Source: CAVXAE01 sp044225565 (GTDB lineage: Bacteria > Pseudomonadota > Gammaproteobacteria > Steroidobacterales > Steroidobacteraceae). From it: a DNA stretch of 28,811 nt. The stretch spans positions 1 through 28,811 of the forward strand of contig JBGAIL010000042.1 of assembly GCA_044225565.1 (NCBI GenBank), given 5' to 3'. Position numbers and translations under genes: made by a program. This document shows positions 24,927 to 28,811 of this stretch, piece after piece. Under the pieces are notes generated by a model that ran no database searches, was not told the origin of the DNA, and was given only the letters and a program-made list of their open reading frames with translations. Within the stretch, counting starts at the first letter, position 1. Each line of letters starts with the position of its first letter.

Positions 24927-25061
24927 TGGAGCCGGGTCCGTTTCCAGCGCTTCCCGCCAGATTCGCGTATGGCTCGGGCGCTCGGGCCGGGGGTAAGATG
25001 CCCGCAAAGCCAATCGGGGATCGAGAGCGACCAGGGAGCGGGCGCTGCCGCACGAGAGAAC

Positions 25062-27740
25062 GTGAGTATCGTCAGTCTCAAACTGAAGTATGCCGCCGCG
25101 GCCTTCGCCTCGATCCTGGTCGGCACGCTCGCCGTCATGGGGCTGCTCGCCTGGCAGCACCGCGAGGACGCGGAGCGCCTCGGCAACCTCGCCGAGGACT
25201 ACAGCCGGGAGCACGTAAGTCTCGAGCTCCAGGCCCGCGCCGCGGGCCTCGCCCGGCACATGGCAGACCAGGCCACCTCCGCCCTCCAGGCCGACGACCA
25301 CCTCGCCGTCGCCCAGCGCATGCAGCGCTTCGCGGACGACCTGACCGTCGCGACCATCGTGATCCGCGATGCCGCTGGGCAGGTGGTCTACCAGTGGCAC
25401 CGTCCGGGGGCGGAAGAATCCGATGCCCTCCAGTGGCAGGCGTTGCAGACCGTGCGCGCGCCTGCCCGGGGCGACGGCACCTCCGGCGAGCGGCTCGGCG
25501 AGGTTCGTGTAGTGCTTTCCCAGGCCTCCCCGGCCGGGGAGGCTACGAGCTTGCCGCGCGCGCTCGAGAAGGCGGGCCGGAAGGACCTGCAGAAGGCCTT
25601 GCTGCTGGCCTCGGGTCTCGCCTGCCTGGGCGGCATCCTGGGAGCCGTCTTCGGCTGGCGCGCCGGGCGCAAGCTCGAGAAGCCCATCGTCGCGCTCATC
25701 CGCAGCGCGGAGCGCATCGGCCAGGGGGACTACACCCGCCCGCTGGATGTCGCACGCCGCGACGAGCTCGGCGAGCTGCAGCACGCGCTCGAGCGCATGC
25801 GCGCCAAGCTGCGTCAGACCACCATCAACAAGAACTACCTGCACAGCGTGCTGAACAGCATGAACGATGCGGTGTTCGTCACCTCGCCGGACGGCGTCAT
25901 CAAGGTGGCCAACTCCGCCGCGTGCAAGATGCTCGGCTACGCGGAAGAGGAAATCCTCGGCCGCAGCATCACCTCCGCGCTCGACGAGCGGGAGCGCGAA
26001 GACTTCGATTTGCTGCAGGCCGCGCATGAGACGCGTGAGACCGTGGTGCGCACGCGCACGGGCCAGACGATCCCGGTCTCCCTCTCCGGCTCGCAGATTT
26101 CCAGCGACGACCCGCAGTTCCAGGGCAACATCTTCGCCGCGCGCAACATCACGGACCGCAAGCGCGCCGAGCGGCGCATCCGCTACCTCGCCCGCTACGA
26201 CGCGCTCACCAAGATTCCGAACCGCATGCAGTTCCAGCACCTGCTGCAGCAGGCCATCGCGCGCAGCCTGCGCAGCGGACACTCGCTCGCCCTGCTGTAT
26301 CTCGACATGGACCGGTTCAAGGAAGTGAACGACACCTTCGGCCACGGCTCGGGCGACCGGTTGCTCGAGGTGCTGGCCGAGCGCCTCACCCGCACGCTGC
26401 CGAAAGACACGGTGGTGGGGCGCCTCGCAGGCGACGAGTTCGCGCTGTTCGTCGATGGCTTGCCGGCGGATTCGGACAACCGCGGGCCGGTCGCACACCT
26501 GGCACGCTCGCTGCTCGTGGAGCTCGGCCGGGCGTACCAGTTGAATCAGAGCGAGGTGTTCCTGACCGCCAGCGTCGGCGTGGCGTTCTGCCCGCGGGAC
26601 GCCGAAAACGTCATCGACCTCATCCGCAACGCGGACGCGGCCATGTACTACTCGAAGCAGAACGGCGGCAATACCTTCGCCTTCTATTCGCCGGAGATGA
26701 ACGCGGCAGCGGTCGAGCGGCTCATGCTGAAGAGCAAGCTGCGCCGCGCGCTCGAGCGTGACGAGCTCGTCATCCGCTATCAGCCGAAGGTGGACCTGCG
26801 CAACGGCCGCATCATCGGCGCCGAGGCGCTGCTGCGCTGGCGGCTGCCGGGGCACGGGGACATCCCGCCCTCGCAGTTCATCCCGCTCGCGGAGGAGACC
26901 AGCCTCATCCTCGACATCGGCGAGTGGGTGCTGAACCGCGTGTGCCTCGATTACCGGCAGATGCAGACACAGGTGTCCGACCCCGGCCGCATCTCGCTGA
27001 ACCTGTCGCTCAAGCAGCTGCGCCAGGCGAGCTTCATCCTGCGCTGCCGCTCGGTGTTCCGCCGCCACGGCGTGTCGCCCACCTCCTTCGAGCTCGAGAT
27101 CACCGAGACCACGCTCATGGCGGACGCCAAGCGCACCGTGCGCCTGCTCGACGAGCTCTATGCGATGGGCCTGCACCTGTCGATCGACGATTTCGGCACG
27201 GGCTACTCCTCGCTCTCGGCGCTGCAGCAGTTCCCCATCGGCACGCTGAAGGTGGACCAGTCCTTCGTGCGCGACGTCAGCGACGACGCCGGGGACGCCA
27301 CCATCGTGCGCACCATCATCGACATGGGGCGCAGCCTCGGCATGGAAGTGGTGGCCGAAGGCGTCGAGTCGCTGCGCCACGTGGAGTTCCTGCGGCGGCA
27401 CGATTGCCACTACGCGCAGGGCAAGCTGTTCGGCGAGCCCTGCACGGCGGAAGAGCTGCTCGCGCTGCTCGCCCGCCAGGCGAGCGGCGCCGCCGTTCGC
27501 CGAGCTGATCGCCCAGACGGGTTCGCTTGCCAGCCGGTTCGCCTGATCGCAAACGAAACCGGCGGAGGTGGCTGCTGGCCGCGGCATTGCTCGCCTGGGC
27601 CGGCATGGCTTTCTGGCACACCCACAAGCCGCTCGTTCCAGGCCTGCACGTCGAGGGACCGCGCGTGGCCGCGAATGAAGCGGACGTCGAGCTCATCGCC
27701 GACATCACCACCGCGGATGCCTACGGCCGGGCGATCCTGA
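25062..27740 (+). CDS. Membrane PAS-GGDEF-EAL cyclic-di-GMP protein
   Basis: 892 residues as read. Membrane spans at 10-31 and 178-201 flank a periplasmic sensor of about 145 residues. HAMP (about 200-252), PAS (about 257-368), GGDEF (about 372-545) and EAL (about 552-805) follow. The cyclase motif is AGDEF (456-460) with no RxxD inhibitory site. The EAL domain keeps its active-site set: EALLRW, the N of LNLS, ITETT, IDDFGTG, KVDQSF, EGVES and AQG. It is likely a c-di-GMP phosphodiesterase with uncertain cyclase activity. The GTG start follows GAGAG and matches the first membrane span. Beyond residue about 810 the chain is compositionally like wrong-frame DNA and overlaps the next gene by about 210 bases, suggesting a lost stop. 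Confidence 0.92.
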   Translation: MSIVSLKLKYAAAAFASILVGTLAVMGLLAWQHREDAERLGNLAEDYSREHVSLELQARAAGLARHMADQATSALQADDHLAVAQRMQRFADDLTVATIVIRDAAGQVVYQWHRPGAEESDALQWQALQTVRAPARGDGTSGERLGEVRVVLSQASPAGEATSLPRALEKAGRKDLQKALLLASGLACLGGILGAVFGWRAGRKLEKPIVALIRSAERIGQGDYTRPLDVARRDELGELQHALERMRAKLRQTTINKNYLHSVLNSMNDAVFVTSPDGVIKVANSAACKMLGYAEEEILGRSITSALDEREREDFDLLQAAHETRETVVRTRTGQTIPVSLSGSQISSDDPQFQGNIFAARNITDRKRAERRIRYLARYDALTKIPNRMQFQHLLQQAIARSLRSGHSLALLYLDMDRFKEVNDTFGHGSGDRLLEVLAERLTRTLPKDTVVGRLAGDEFALFVDGLPADSDNRGPVAHLARSLLVELGRAYQLNQSEVFLTASVGVAFCPRDAENVIDLIRNADAAMYYSKQNGGNTFAFYSPEMNAAAVERLMLKSKLRRALERDELVIRYQPKVDLRNGRIIGAEALLRWRLPGHGDIPPSQFIPLAEETSLILDIGEWVLNRVCLDYRQMQTQVSDPGRISLNLSLKQLRQASFILRCRSVFRRHGVSPTSFELEITETTLMADAKRTVRLLDELYAMGLHLSIDDFGTGYSSLSALQQFPIGTLKVDQSFVRDVSDDAGDATIVRTIIDMGRSLGMEVVAEGVESLRHVEFLRRHDCHYAQGKLFGEPCTAEELLALLARQASGAAVRRADRPDGFACQPVRLIANETGGGGCWPRHCSPGPAWLSGTPTSRSFQACTSRDRAWPRMKRTSSSSPTSPPRMPTAGRS

Positions 27741-28811
27741 GCCAGGCGATCTTCGATGAAGTGCTGGCGCTGGTCCGCTCGGCGCGCGGATTCCTGGTGC
27801 TGGATTTCTTCCTGCTCAACGGTCAGCGCGGCGCGGATGCGCAGAGCACGCCGGCGCGCGCGCTTTCCGGCGAGCTGCGCGATGCGCTGCTCGAACGGCG
27901 GCGCACCGATCCGCAGCTGCCGGTGCTGCTGCTGGTGGATCCCATCAACGAGCTCTACGGCGGTGCGCGTTCCGCGGACCTCGCCCTGCTGCGAGCGGCA
28001 GGCGTCGAGGTGGTGACGGTGGATCTCGATGCGCTGCGCGATTCCAACTATCTGTATTCCAGCGCGTGGCGGCTGCTCTTCCGCTGGTGGGAAGGCGTGG
28101 GTGCCGGCAGCGAAGGCTGGCTGCCGAATCCGCTGGATGAAGGCGCAGACGAGGTGACGTTGCGCGCCTGGGCGCGACTCATCAACTTCAAGGCGGATCA
28201 CCGCAAGGTGATCCTGGGAGAGGACGAGACCGGCGCGCTGGTGGGCATCGTGGGGTCGGCGAACCCGCACGATGCGAGCAGCGCGCATTCCAACGTGGCG
28301 CTCAAAGTGCGGGGCGCAGCGCTCGAGCCGCTGCTGGCGAGCGAACTGGCGATCGCGCGATGGTCGGGATGGCGCGGCCAGTTGAGTCATCAAGCTGAGC
28401 CCGCGCCAGGCGCGCCGCCTGCAGACTCGACGTGGGTTCAGACGCTGACGGAGCGGGCGATCCACGACCAGCTGGTGTCGCGATTCGCAGCGACGGCGCG
28501 CGGCGATGCCATCGACATCGCCATGTTCTACATCTCGGACCGCGACATCGTCGATGCGCTGCTCGCGGCCGCGCAGCGCGGCGTGGCGGTGCGGCTGATC
28601 CTGGATCCCAACAAGGACGCATTCGGGCGCACCAAGTCGGGCATTCCCAACCGGCCGGTGGCGAGCGAGCTCACTTCCGCGAGCGATGGCGCGATCCACG
28701 TGCGCTGGTACCGCACTCACGGCGAGCAGTTCCACACCAAGCTGGCGGTGGTCCACGGCGGCGGCCGCACCTGGCTGACGCTGGGGTCCGCGAACTTCAC
28801 GCGGCGCAATC
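27527..28811 (+). CDS. Phospholipase D-like (HKD) protein, 3' end outside window
   Basis: About 428 residues are visible. A basic N-terminus with a signal anchor (RRRWLLAAALLAWAGMAFW, about 12-30) leads to two phospholipase D-type halves. The first HKD site is HRK (H225, K227) followed by VILGE, then GSAN; the second is HTK (H403, K405) followed by LAVVH, then GSANFT. The position normally held by aspartate is E232 in the first and H410 in the second. Cardiolipin-synthase-like or other phospholipid-active PLD proteins look like this; the substrate is unknown. The TTG at 27527 is the first start after the in-frame stop at 27506 and includes the basic region. ATG 27605 would cut into the membrane anchor. 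The 5' end overlaps the GGDEF-EAL frame. Confidence 0.85.
   Translation, partial: MPAGSPDRKRNRRRWLLAAALLAWAGMAFWHTHKPLVPGLHVEGPRVAANEADVELIADITTADAYGRAILSQAIFDEVLALVRSARGFLVLDFFLLNGQRGADAQSTPARALSGELRDALLERRRTDPQLPVLLLVDPINELYGGARSADLALLRAAGVEVVTVDLDALRDSNYLYSSAWRLLFRWWEGVGAGSEGWLPNPLDEGADEVTLRAWARLINFKADHRKVILGEDETGALVGIVGSANPHDASSAHSNVALKVRGAALEPLLASELAIARWSGWRGQLSHQAEPAPGAPPADSTWVQTLTERAIHDQLVSRFAATARGDAIDIAMFYISDRDIVDALLAAAQRGVAVRLILDPNKDAFGRTKSGIPNRPVASELTSASDGAIHVRWYRTHGEQFHTKLAVVHGGGRTWLTLGSANFTRRN

Noticed and set aside
24831..27587. Long minus-strand open frame opposite the GGDEF-EAL gene
   Set aside because: Same artefact: the plus strand has six clear domains, and this frame has none.

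Overview
The window is 28.8 kb of densely packed, GC-rich bacterial DNA. The gene order rsmB-fmt-def / LysM lipoprotein-dprA-smg-topA is the one known from gammaproteobacteria such as Pseudomonas and Xanthomonas. The NtrY/NtrX pair beside rsmB, a topA with no zinc fingers and a large secreted plant-type subtilase suggest a free-living gammaproteobacterium near the Xanthomonadales/Steroidobacterales. The genus cannot be read from the sequence. I saw no rRNA, tRNA, insertion sequence, CRISPR array, prophage or secondary-metabolite cluster, and no gene-free stretch longer than about 160 bases.

Left part, minus strand (positions 8262 down to 1): one apparent operon, def-fmt-rsmB-DUF4390-ntrY-ntrX-histidine kinase-response regulator, the last cut by the window edge. 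The largest gap is 30 bases, and two junctions are ATGA overlaps. It joins translation start and end processing (deformylase, formyltransferase) and 16S rRNA methylation to two phosphorelays: membrane-bound NtrY with an NtrX whose AAA+ motor is degenerate, and a small soluble kinase with a receiver protein.

Middle, plus strand (8420 to 18710): a LysM lipoprotein divergent from def, then dprA-smg-topA (DNA uptake/processing and supercoiling). A 975-residue secreted subtilase follows, then rlmJ (23S rRNA methylation, also implicated in using external DNA) and aroE (shikimate pathway). aroE ends tail-to-tail, with a 14-base overlap, against a glutathione reductase gene on the minus strand.

Right part (20087 to the end): prlC-type oligopeptidase, a small membrane-protein locus that looks frameshifted, and xth (exonuclease III). 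Next come an HD/PDEase-like hydrolase overlapping convergently with an M15/VanY peptidase, a membrane PAS-GGDEF-EAL protein, and the start of a phospholipase D-like gene. The GGDEF-EAL reading frame runs about 210 bases into the phospholipase gene in the wrong frame.

No wholly new multi-gene system is evident. The best leads are the motor-dead NtrX, the EAL/PLD overlap, a hairpin enclosing the dprA start codon, and a recurring -10-like hexamer 6-10 bases ahead of start codons that lack a Shine-Dalgarno sequence, which suggests leaderless mRNAs.
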